Source: Pseudomonas sp. TCU-HL1 (GTDB lineage: Bacteria > Pseudomonadota > Gammaproteobacteria > Pseudomonadales > Pseudomonadaceae). Taken from it: a stretch of DNA of 64,000 nt. The first letter of the stretch is position 1; every line of letters starts with the position of its first letter. A model generated the notes under the pieces. The model was not told where the DNA came from. It saw only the letters and a list, made by a program, of their open reading frames with translations, and made no database searches. Shown piece by piece: positions 53,329-60,775 of this stretch. Position numbers and translations under genes: made by a program. The stretch lies in NCBI RefSeq assembly GCF_001708505.1, contig NZ_CP015992.1, forward strand, positions 3,224,001-3,288,000. The letters are read 5' to 3'.

Positions 53329-54809
53329 CGCTGTTTGTTTTCTCTCTCCCTGTTTCGGCGGCCGTTCGTGCACCGATCAAAACTACAGCGCAGCAAGTTG
53401 GTAAGACTGCGCATACTCCAAGCTTCCAAACGCCAAATGGTGAACTGGCTTATTTTGGCGCCGACACTTATTACGATGTTGTATCGGGCTCTCGTTTTAG
53501 TGCAGGGGATTCTCCATCGCCTACAGTTCGTCCTGCCGCCTCTACTGTTGGTACTCCTCAGTTTCCTTATGGTCCGAGTCAAGCTCTTCCAGGTAATGGG
53601 CCTGATGGTTCAATTACGCGAGTTAAGGTTACGCCTAAGGCGGTAGTTCCTAAGGCTCCCATTGTTACGCGCCTTAAGAACATCGTTAAAACTAATCCAG
53701 CTTCATTGGCTTTGAATGCGGCGGTGACGGCGGCGGTCGCGGGGGTGGGTTGGGTCATGAGCGACGATAATACAAAGTTGCAAAAGCAGGCAAAGACTTA
53801 TCAGAACATGCCGGTATCTGGTGAAGGCACGTTTAACCCGTTAAACATTTGCCAGATTTATCCCGCGTCGCAGACGCTCGACAAGATCACTGTGACCACC
53901 TTTGGCGGTGTGCTGTATGCGGTCGGCGTTTTCACGCCAGTTCAAAACGGCGGCAGTGGCCGGCCGGCAGACTTTAGTCAGCACGTGAATAACTGTACGG
54001 CTTCGGGGTTGGGTTATTCGTGGTATCCCTCGGGTATTTGGCCGTCTTCGGGCGCCAAGGCTATTTCGGTCTCGGATATCAAGACGACCAAGACTGATCT
54101 TGCTGAAGCTGATTACAGCGCCTTGGACACCTATACCGCTGGGCGTCCTGCGTCGGATTGGTTGCAGTATCAGAAGTTTGTTTGTGAGCAGGATGCTGAT
54201 CCAGCGGCCTGCTATAAGGCGACTTCTACGCTGAGTTTCTCTGGGCCTGCCACGGCGGTGGGGCCTTCCTGGTCGAGCACGAAAACTTACCTTAAGCCGG
54301 ACGGTTCTACCGGTACCCAGGTAACAAACAACTCGACGCAGTACAACTTCACTTATGGACCGAATTATTTCGATACGGGTTCTACTACCACCTCAACGGT
54401 GACTCAGGATGGTCAGCTGGTTTCCACCGAGACTTCTCAGGATACAAGTGCGCCGCAAGAAGTTCCTCCCGATACTGAATCTGAGCCGGAAGAGCAATAT
54501 ACGTTTGATGATTCCGAGCTTCCTGAGGTAACCCCATTTTACGAACAAAAATATCCTGACGGATTCCAGGGCGTTTGGAGTGAGGCGAAGTCTGACTTTG
54601 AAAACAGTGAATTCATTTCATTTCTGCACTCGTTTGTTCCTAGCTTCTCTGGGACTTGCCCAACTTGGTCTATGAATTTCGCCATAGGCGCTATGGCTAA
54701 CTTCGGTACTATTCCGTTTCAAAGCATCTGTTATGTATTCGACTTTGTTAAAAGCATCTTCCTGGTAACTGCGGCGTTCGCTTGTCGCTACATTATGTTT
54801 GGAGGCTGA
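53292..54809 (+). CDS. Adsorption protein, pIII-like (C)
   Basis: This 505-aa protein has a signal peptide ending VSA (about residue 23). WVMSDDNTKLQKQ, PASQTLDKITVTT and GVLYAVGVF match the A protein and define a shared N-terminal/central adhesin region. A Ser/Thr/Gly linker, an acidic EPEEQY stretch and a C-terminal anchor (about 478-500, VFDFVKSIFLVTAAFA) follow. GGAG precedes the ATG. The shared core suggests that A, B and C use related receptors. Confidence 0.87.
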   Translation: MGICSRHTAALLALFVFSLPVSAAVRAPIKTTAQQVGKTAHTPSFQTPNGELAYFGADTYYDVVSGSRFSAGDSPSPTVRPAASTVGTPQFPYGPSQALPGNGPDGSITRVKVTPKAVVPKAPIVTRLKNIVKTNPASLALNAAVTAAVAGVGWVMSDDNTKLQKQAKTYQNMPVSGEGTFNPLNICQIYPASQTLDKITVTTFGGVLYAVGVFTPVQNGGSGRPADFSQHVNNCTASGLGYSWYPSGIWPSSGAKAISVSDIKTTKTDLAEADYSALDTYTAGRPASDWLQYQKFVCEQDADPAACYKATSTLSFSGPATAVGPSWSSTKTYLKPDGSTGTQVTNNSTQYNFTYGPNYFDTGSTTTSTVTQDGQLVSTETSQDTSAPQEVPPDTESEPEEQYTFDDSELPEVTPFYEQKYPDGFQGVWSEAKSDFENSEFISFLHSFVPSFSGTCPTWSMNFAIGAMANFGTIPFQSICYVFDFVKSIFLVTAAFACRYIMFGG

Positions 54810-54810
54810 T

Positions 54811-55149
54811 ATGGGAGCCATATTTCAGTTCTTCACCGCGTTGCTGGCCAAGATTTCGGCGGTTGCCAGTTGGCTGCTGGCAGTGGTCAAGCGCGTTTTT
54901 GATGATTTGTGGAATATCGTTACTGATCTCGCATGCTGGGTCCTAGAGAGCGTATTGGGGCTGGCTTCTTCTGCGCTATCTACTATTGATGTTCCGTTTA
55001 ATCCTCAGACGTATTACGGCATGCTCCCGCCTGATGTTGTGAATATGCTCGGCGTTATTGGCCTTACTCAGGCACTGACGATGATTGTCGCCGCCCTGGT
55101 AGTCCGTTTCTTGCTGCAAACTATCCCGTTCGTTCGCTGGGGGTCCTGA
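54811..55149 (+). CDS. pVI-like minor coat protein (C)
   Basis: This 112-aa hydrophobic protein has three segments (FQFFTALLAKISAVASWLLA, ACWVLESVLGLASSAL, ALTMIVAALVVRFLLQTI), located one base after the adsorption gene and before zot. GGAGG precedes it. Confidence 0.77.
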   Translation: MGAIFQFFTALLAKISAVASWLLAVVKRVFDDLWNIVTDLACWVLESVLGLASSALSTIDVPFNPQTYYGMLPPDVVNMLGVIGLTQALTMIVAALVVRFLLQTIPFVRWGS

Positions 55150-55151
55150 TC

Positions 55152-56294
55152 ATGATTAACCTGATGCTGGGTCAACCAGGTGGCGGCAAATCTTATGAGT
55201 CCGTGGCGTTTCATGTAATACCGGCCGTGGTGGAGCAGGGGAGGCGAGTGATTACTAACTTGCCGCTCGCCCTGGACGTTTGGGAGAGTTATTGGCCGGG
55301 CTGCACGAAATTAATCGAGATTCGTCAGCCTCAATTGATAGATGGCGAACTTGTGCGGCCTTTTAGTCGCCTGGATCATTACGGTGATACGTGGCGCCAT
55401 CCTGTGACGGGTGTTGGTCCTTTGTATGTGGTCGATGAATGCCATCTTGCAATCCCGCTTCGCGGGCCTGACCCGAAGGAGCAAGTGCGCGTTGAGGAAT
55501 GGTTCTCCCTGCACCGTCACGAACTGGCCGACGTACTTCTGATTACGCAGAGTTACGGCAAGATCAATAAGGCGATTCGTGACCTAGTTCAGGTTGTTTA
55601 TCGCTGCAAGAAGGCTACGGCGTTTGGCTTTTCTAATCGGTATATCCGCAAGGTCCAGGACGGATTGCGCGGTGATGTCGTCAACACTACGGATCGTAAA
55701 TATGAGAAGAAGTACTTCGCGCTTTACAAGTCGCATACGAGGTCAAGTGCCGCCGCCCAGGAGCTGGATGCCAATGACATTATTCCGATCTGGAAGCGTT
55801 GGCCGTTTAAGGGGGCTGCACTTTGTTTTCTCTTCTTCTTTTGCTTCGTTATTTATCAGGCTACTAAAGATGATGAAAAGAAAGTTCCTCCGGCACCTAA
55901 GGCAAAGCCAGTCCAGGTCGAGCACCAGGAGCCGACGCCGGTAGTTGCGCCTTCGCCTGTACCTGGCGAAGTTGCTCAGCCTCGTGGGCCTGAGCAGAAG
56001 CTGCATCCGTACCAGGGTCTGTCGATGCATCTCCAGGCGCTGCTCAAGGGCAAGCGCTTCCGCAATGGTGTTGAGGAAGAGTTCCTGGGTGGCTATGTGA
56101 CCATCGCGCAGAACGGCCAGCCGATCCGTCGCGTGTCGTTCGATGATCTCCGTACCGCCGGCTATGAAGTGGCCTATGAGTCCGATACGGTTGTTAGCCT
56201 GACCTACAAGGGCTTTGACGTAGGGTTCGTCGTTGCCGACCTGCCGACCACCGGCCTGGCCTCGAAAGTGACAACGGCCGGCGTCGCGGACTAA
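55152..56294 (+). CDS. zot: Zot/pI-type assembly ATPase (C)
   Basis: This 380-aa protein has Walker A GQPGGGKS (7-14), Walker B LYVVDECH (91-98) and ITQSYGKINKAIRD sensor-like region (131-144). One membrane segment (about 220-236, GAALCFLFFFCFVIYQA) and a periplasmic domain after a Pro-rich linker follow. Extrusion motor. A large hairpin lies right after the stop. Confidence 0.9.
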   Translation: MINLMLGQPGGGKSYESVAFHVIPAVVEQGRRVITNLPLALDVWESYWPGCTKLIEIRQPQLIDGELVRPFSRLDHYGDTWRHPVTGVGPLYVVDECHLAIPLRGPDPKEQVRVEEWFSLHRHELADVLLITQSYGKINKAIRDLVQVVYRCKKATAFGFSNRYIRKVQDGLRGDVVNTTDRKYEKKYFALYKSHTRSSAAAQELDANDIIPIWKRWPFKGAALCFLFFFCFVIYQATKDDEKKVPPAPKAKPVQVEHQEPTPVVAPSPVPGEVAQPRGPEQKLHPYQGLSMHLQALLKGKRFRNGVEEEFLGGYVTIAQNGQPIRRVSFDDLRTAGYEVAYESDTVVSLTYKGFDVGFVVADLPTTGLASKVTTAGVAD

Positions 56295-56337
56295 CGTGAT
56301 TGGGAGGGCTCCCGCTTGCGGGAGGGACCCGATCACG
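56295..56337 (+). terminator. Large hairpin after zot (C)
   Basis: CGTGAT(T)GGG pairs with CCCGATCACG around an inner CTCCCGC-tt-GCGGGAG stem. End of the phage operon. The following 120 bp to the internal XerC arm contain no gene that I can support. Equivalents: 33702, 41225, 48761. Confidence 0.7.
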
Positions 56338-56458
56338 GTAGGCAGGGGCGACGGTCTGGATCGTTCCTTCCGAACAGCCCGCAGCGTCGCCAGCTCGCCA
56401 TCGCCGGTTACCACCTTCAAAAACCACGGGGAACGGCTCCGCCGTCACCTCCTATGGC

Positions 56459-56467
56459 TTCGCATAA
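56459..56467 (+). other. Internal XerC-arm repeat inside phage C
   Basis: GGCTTCGCATAA, the same 12 bases that precede each att core, recurs 332 bp before the unit end. The following TTGGAGTTCCGTATGATCC has no good XerD arm (TATG and a displaced TGAGC only). With the unit-end TTCGCATAA it brackets a two-gene cassette, so it looks like a fossil Xer junction. Confidence 0.6.
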
Positions 56468-56479
56468 TTGGAGTTCCGT

Positions 56480-56638
56480 ATGATCCTGAGCTACGAGCTT
56501 GTCGATGATCCTGGTCATGAGCACGAGGAAGAGGTGGAAACCCAGTTCCACGCCTGTCTACGGCTCCAGTCGATCGAGGCGTTTTGTTCCTGGTGGGAAC
56601 TGACGGACGAAGACGGCGAGGTGTTGATGTCGTCATGA
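56480..56638 (+). CDS. 52-aa acidic cassette protein (C)
   Basis: GGAG precedes the ATG. It has a very acidic N-terminal half (VDDPGHEHEEEVETQ) and a C-terminal part with FCSWWELTDEDGEV. Not recognised. It overlaps the next gene (ATGA). Confidence 0.65.
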   Translation: MILSYELVDDPGHEHEEEVETQFHACLRLQSIEAFCSWWELTDEDGEVLMSS

Positions 56639-56799
56639 GAAACCGTTTCCCTGGTACCTGTTATCGCTGCGGCTTGCTGGTCCCGAAGGGCGCCGGGCAT
56701 TTCGAGCGAATCGCTGGCGGCTGGCGTGTTCAGCACGCTGAATGCTGCTTGAAGGCTCGCGAGGAACGGGCAGGAAGAGAAATCCAAGGCTTCGCATAA
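56635..56799 (+). CDS. 54-aa Cys-rich cassette protein ending in att/dif (C)
   Basis: GTCYRCGLLVPKGAGHFERI, then WRVQHAECC, shows a CxxC / HxxC pattern typical of a treble-clef or zinc-finger fold. The stop TAA is part of the XerC arm (56791-56799), so the last residues (GFA) are encoded by the recombination site itself. Function unknown. Confidence 0.7.
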   Translation: MRNRFPGTCYRCGLLVPKGAGHFERIAGGWRVQHAECCLKAREERAGREIQGFA

Positions 56800-56816
56800 T
56801 CTATATTATGTTAAAC
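56791..56816 (+). other. Host dif-like site at the right end of the array
   Basis: XerC arm TTCGCATAA, centre TCTATA (6 bp), XerD arm TTATGTTAAAC. Only here is the centre 6 bp and the XerD arm host-type. Known gammaproteobacterial dif sites have TGTATA in the centre, so one base differs. The XerC arm is shared with the phage. Confidence 0.88.
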
Positions 56817-57142
56817 GAATGCCGCTTCAGAAGTGTTGCACTTACGCTCCTCTATAGCTCAACGCAGTCCTATGGCTCATGACTCCAGGCTTGCCAGCGC
56901 TGGCTCTTCGTCTCTAGCATCGCCGCCCTATGGCATGCATCAAGCTTCGAAATCCTTCTACTCCAAAATCGACCAAGGGTTGGCTTCTGATTGATGATCT
57001 GAGCCTTCCCAGGTTTTGGGCGACTGGGTGGGCCGACGTCCTTAAGGCCAATATGGGGCTCACAACTCGAGGGCAGCATGGTCTGTCCCGGGCTGAGTGG
57101 ACACTGACTTAAGGTGGATAATGCCCACCGCAAGGAGTGTTC

Positions 57143-57436
57143 ATGACCCAGACCAGACGACGTTTTCCCGAATCCTTCAAACGCGAAGCGGTAGACCAGG
57201 TGCTTGCCGGCACACCGCTTCGTCATGTCGCCGAGACGCTCGGCATCGCTGAAAGCCTGCTGGGCAAATGGAAGCGCCAGTACGAACAGCAAGGTGACGA
57301 TGCCTTTCCGGGCAATGGCAAGCAGCGCGGTGAGAGTGCGGAGCTGCGTCGGCTACGCCAGCAACTGGCCCAGGTCACCATGGAGCGCGATGTTTTAAAA
57401 AAGGCGCTCGCCATCTTCTCGCAGCCCACGAAGTGA
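57143..57436 (+). CDS. IS3-family transposase OrfA
   Basis: This 97-aa protein has an N-terminal helix-turn-helix (RRFPESFKREAVDQVLAG, LRHVAETLGIAESLLGKW) and a C-terminal leucine-zipper-like helix (ELRRLRQQLAQVTMERDVLKK). AAAAAAG at 57397-57403 is a typical slippery site for the -1 shift that makes the OrfAB fusion. Confidence 0.9.
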   Translation: MTQTRRRFPESFKREAVDQVLAGTPLRHVAETLGIAESLLGKWKRQYEQQGDDAFPGNGKQRGESAELRRLRQQLAQVTMERDVLKKALAIFSQPTK

Positions 57437-58299
57437 AGTTCCACGCCATCGAGGCGTTGGCCGGTCGCTATCCCGTAGCGCCGATGTGCCGGCTGCTGCG
57501 GGTATCACGCAGCGGCTTCTATGCCTGGCAGCAGCGGCCACCTTCGGCGAGAGAGATGGCGAATCGGCGTCTGAGCAAGGAGATCCGCACCATCCACCAT
57601 GAGGTGAATGGGATCTATGGCCATCGCCGAATCAAGGCCGAGTTGGCGGCCATGGGGCAGGCGTGTGGTCGGCACCGGGTTGCTCGACTGATGCGCGAAG
57701 CCGGCCTGCGCGTTCGCTCGCGCAAACGCTGGCGGCTGGTTTCCAGCAGTCGTCACGCTCTGCCGATTGCCCCAAATCACCTGGATCGCCAGTTCGCCTC
57801 GGATCGCGCCAATCGGCACTGGGTCTCGGACATGACCTACGTGCGGACGGCCCAAGGCTGGCTGTATCTGGCCGTCGTGCTCGATCTCTATTCACGCGCC
57901 GTCGTCGGTTGGGCGATGCACCATCGCATGCAGCAAGCCCTGGTGCATGCTGCGCTGGAGATGGCTGTGGCACGCCGCCAACCACAGGCGGAGGTACTGC
58001 TGCACTCGGATCGCGGCAGCCAATACTGCGCGTATGACTACCAAGCCTTGCTGCGGCGGCATCGCATCGTGCCCAGCCATTCACGTCCGGGGAACTGCTG
58101 GGACAACGCCGCGATGGAGAGCTTTTTCCGTTCGCTGAAGGCCGAACGGGTGTACCTGACGCGTTACGCCAGCTACCAGGAGGCGAAAACCGACCTGTTC
58201 GACTACATCCGCTTTTACAATCACCGCCGGCGCCACTCGACGTTGGGCTACCTCAGTCCGATGGAGTTTGAGCGGCGAAATGCGAGCAGTAGCTCTTAA
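57433..58299 (+). CDS. IS3-family transposase OrfB (DDE integrase core)
   Basis: This 288-aa frame is in the -1 frame relative to orfA and open from the slippery site. DDE residues lie in HWVSDMTYV, LLHSDRGSQY and NCWDNAAMESFF. The GTG at 57433 overlaps the orfA stop; the main product is probably the OrfAB fusion. Confidence 0.92.
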   Translation: MKFHAIEALAGRYPVAPMCRLLRVSRSGFYAWQQRPPSAREMANRRLSKEIRTIHHEVNGIYGHRRIKAELAAMGQACGRHRVARLMREAGLRVRSRKRWRLVSSSRHALPIAPNHLDRQFASDRANRHWVSDMTYVRTAQGWLYLAVVLDLYSRAVVGWAMHHRMQQALVHAALEMAVARRQPQAEVLLHSDRGSQYCAYDYQALLRRHRIVPSHSRPGNCWDNAAMESFFRSLKAERVYLTRYASYQEAKTDLFDYIRFYNHRRRHSTLGYLSPMEFERRNASSSS

Positions 58300-58799
58300 C
58301 TACCTGTCCACCAGTTCCGGGGCAGACCAGCATCTATACGCCGTAGAGAGGTTCTACCAGGCTACTGAGCGGCAGTTTGGATCAGGCGCTCTGGATCGAA
58401 TGCTCTCCGAGCTAGATATGCCCCTGCTGGAATCCGCACTGAGTAGCTTTCTCGCCAGCCTCAGGAATGACGGCAGCCTACGCGGTGTCAATAACAACCA
58501 AGCATGGGGATCAGCGAGATCATTTGTCGCGGACACTGTCAGTCACCTGAGCGCCTCGTCAGCCAATGATTACAGTAAGGTTCACAGCCGGCTCCTAAGG
58601 CTTGATCGCCTTTATTCCCAGGTTTCCCCGGCGAGACCAAAGCCTCCAGCTGCCATTCGAGCACTACCTGCAACAGTGGTCGAAGACCTCTATGAGATTT
58701 TTCCGCCGATATCCGCACGAAATACATTCTGGACCAAAGCTCTTCAGTGGCGAAATTTCCTCATGTTTCTCCTGATGCTGCACCTTGGGCTGCGGCGTG

Positions 58800-60087
58800 T
58801 GTTCAGCCGGGGGACATAGGTAACGGGTGTCGGGAGACATGGGTAACGCATTTAGGCTTACGGAATCCTTCGACTCTGGAGTTCGAGCGATGCCGTGGCA
58901 GGAGTGCACCACCATGTCGATTCGACGCGAGTTTGTGCGGTTGGCCGAACAACCGCAGAGCAACGTGCGGGAGCTGTGTCGGCGCTACGGCATCAGCCCG
59001 AAAACCGCCTACAAATGGTTACAGCGCCACCGCGAGCACGGCGATGCGGGGTTGCAGGAGCGCTCACGCCGGCCGTTGCACAGCCCTGGGCGCAGCGACC
59101 CGGACTTGGAACAGGCGGTGGTGCAGTTGCACCACCGTTTCCCGTATTGGGGCGCCCGCAAGCTGCGCGGCCTGCTGCCGGCCGCGTTCGAGCGTCCCCA
59201 CCACAGCACCCTCGACGCCATCCTCCGCCGCCATGGTTGCCGGGTGCGCTACCACGCCGAGGAGGCCGAAGCTCCGGCCACGCAGCGCTTCGAGCACTGC
59301 CAGCCGAACGAGCTCTGGCAGATGGACTTCAAGGGCCACTTCCCGCTCGCCGACGGCCGCTCGTCGCGCTGCCACCCGTTGACGCTGTTGGATGATCACT
59401 CACGCTTTGCCCTCTGCCTGGAGGCCTGCGAGGGCGAGCGCCTCGAACTGGTTCGACCGCACCTGATCCAGGTCTTTCGCCGCTATGGCCTACCGCGCCG
59501 GATCACCGCCGACAACGGTCCGCCCTGGGGCTCGAACATCGCGGGCGGCCTGTCCGCCCTGGAGGTCTGGCTGATGCGGCTCGGCATCGAGGTCAGCCAC
59601 AGCCGCCCTCATCATCCGCAGACCCAGGGCAAGCTGGAACGCTTCCACCAGACACTCAAGCGCGAGTTACTGCAGCGCTCGTTTCGCGACTTGGCGCACT
59701 GCCAGCAGGCGATGGCGCACTGGCGGGAGCAGTACAACCACGACCGCCCGCATGAGGCGCTGGGCCAACTGCCACCGATCACGCGCTACCAGCCAAGCCG
59801 GCGCAGCTACCCGGAGCAATTGCCTGAACTGGACTACGAACCGGGCGACCGGGTGCTCAAGGTCGGCCGCGTCGGCCAGGTCAGTTTCCAGGGACGCAGC
59901 CTGTTCGTCGGCGGGGGGCTGTACGGGGAACGCGTCGCTCTCCGCCCCACCGCCGTCGATGGCGTCTACGATGTGGTGTTCATCCACAAGACCCTGCGCC
60001 AAGTCGACTTGAGACCGGGCAAGACATGATCATCAACCCGTTACCCATGTCTCCCGACAAGCGTTACCCATCTATCCCGGCTGAACA
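58800..60087 (+). mobile_element. IS481-family insertion sequence
   Basis: The 1288-bp element has inverted repeats TGTTCAGCCGGG / CCCGGCTGAACA, with a second inner pair around GTCGGGAGACATGGGTAACG. No target duplication is seen (left flank GGCGTG, right flank CGCAGC), which suggests a deletion of flanking DNA, including the integrase 3' half. Confidence 0.85.
58890..60029 (+). CDS. IS481-family transposase
   Basis: This 379-aa protein has an N-terminal HTH (NVRELCRRYGISPKTAYKWL) and DDE core (LWQMDFKGHF, ITADNGPPWG, TQGKLERFHQTLKRE), then a C-terminal domain. Longer upstream starts exist (58827). The frame is intact. Confidence 0.92.
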   Translation: MPWQECTTMSIRREFVRLAEQPQSNVRELCRRYGISPKTAYKWLQRHREHGDAGLQERSRRPLHSPGRSDPDLEQAVVQLHHRFPYWGARKLRGLLPAAFERPHHSTLDAILRRHGCRVRYHAEEAEAPATQRFEHCQPNELWQMDFKGHFPLADGRSSRCHPLTLLDDHSRFALCLEACEGERLELVRPHLIQVFRRYGLPRRITADNGPPWGSNIAGGLSALEVWLMRLGIEVSHSRPHHPQTQGKLERFHQTLKRELLQRSFRDLAHCQQAMAHWREQYNHDRPHEALGQLPPITRYQPSRRSYPEQLPELDYEPGDRVLKVGRVGQVSFQGRSLFVGGGLYGERVALRPTAVDGVYDVVFIHKTLRQVDLRPGKT

Positions 60088-60108
60088 CGCAGCGCACCCT
60101 ACGTGGAC

Positions 60109-60741
60109 TCAGATCGAGATCAGCCCATGCTCCAGGGCGTACTTGACCAGGGCGGCGGGAGTGTCGATGTTCAGTTTGCGGCGGATGCTGAGGCGGTAGG
60201 TTTCCACCGTGCGCACGCTGATATCCAGCTCGCGGGCCACTTCCTTGTTGTTCAGGCCCTTGGCGATCATCGACAACACCTGCAGCTCGCGCGGGGTCAG
60301 TTCGTTCTCGTCGCGGACGTTGGTGGCCAGTTTGCGGGCGATTTCCGGGCTGTAGAAGCTGCCGCCGGCGACGATGGCCTCGATGGCGGCGATCAGCTCG
60401 GTGGACGGCGCGTTCTTCAGCACGTAGCCGAAGGCGCCGGCGTTGATGGAGGTGCGCACGTATTCCTGGTTGTCGTACATGCTGAGGATCAGGATCTTGA
60501 TGCCCGGATAGAGGCTGCACAGCTTGCGCGTCAGCTCCAGGCCGTTCATGTCCTTGAGGCCGACGTCCACCAGCAGCAGGTCCAGTTCGGTGGTGGCCAC
60601 CAGCTCCAGTGCCTCGGCGCCGGATTCGGCCTGGGCCACCACCTCGAAATGCGGCATCGCCGAGAGCAGGGATTTCACGCCGTCGCGCACCAGCACGTGG
60701 TCGTCGATCAGCGCGATTCTGATGGGATGGGTCACGCTCAT
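60109..60741 (-). CDS. NarL/LuxR-type response regulator
   Basis: This 210-aa protein has a receiver domain with acidic pair D13-D14, phosphoacceptor D59 (LLLVDVGLKD) and K after SMYDNQEY, then a LuxR-type HTH (about 142-205: LTPRELQVLSMIAKGLNNKE, VRTVETYRLSIRRKL). The start at 60741 (MSVTHPIRIALIDDH) fits the domain border. It lies 34 bp downstream of the histidine kinase gene, same strand, so one operon. Targets unknown; it may act on neighbouring carbon-uptake genes, but nothing in the sequence proves that. Confidence 0.92.
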   Translation of the reverse strand: MSVTHPIRIALIDDHVLVRDGVKSLLSAMPHFEVVAQAESGAEALELVATTELDLLLVDVGLKDMNGLELTRKLCSLYPGIKILILSMYDNQEYVRTSINAGAFGYVLKNAPSTELIAAIEAIVAGGSFYSPEIARKLATNVRDENELTPRELQVLSMIAKGLNNKEVARELDISVRTVETYRLSIRRKLNIDTPAALVKYALEHGLISI

Positions 60742-60775
60742 CACGGCCTCTTGGTTCTGCTGTCTGGAGAGCCGT

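Larger units (their letters stand above)
49257..56790 (+). mobile_element. Inovirus prophage C, copy 4 (intact, dif-proximal)
   Basis: This 7534-bp unit has every gene open. It is the reference copy for phage C and abuts the host dif at 56791. Confidence 0.94.
57079..58329 (+). mobile_element. IS3-family insertion sequence
   Basis: The 1251-bp element has terminal inverted repeats starting TGGTCTG and ending CAGACCA, matching over about 30 bases with a few mismatches. The 3-bp target duplication GCA lies at 57076-57078 and 58330-58332. Contains orfA and orfB. Confidence 0.9.
56930..58799 (+). pseudogene. Tyrosine recombinase gene, split by IS3 and truncated by IS481
   Basis: The 5' part 56930-57078 (MACIKLRNPSTPKSTKGW and following) joins exactly in frame to 58333-58799 once the IS and one GCA repeat are removed (RGQ-HLYAVERFYQ). 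The joined frame has an N-terminal core-binding-type region and reaches the first catalytic box (MLHLGLRR) before the IS481 end cuts it off. The catalytic His, Arg and Tyr are missing, so it is inactive. I infer a site-specific integrase of an older element at or near dif. Between dif and its start (56817-56929) I see nothing else. Confidence 0.75.

Noticed and set aside
54313..54318. GGTACC in the C adsorption gene and at about 56653 in the cassette as further operator sites
   Set aside because: Isolated sites inside coding sequence without the TTGG/CCAA context; probably chance.
56800..56929. Possible tRNA or small RNA between dif and the broken integrase
   Set aside because: No cloverleaf, no promoter-terminator pair seen.
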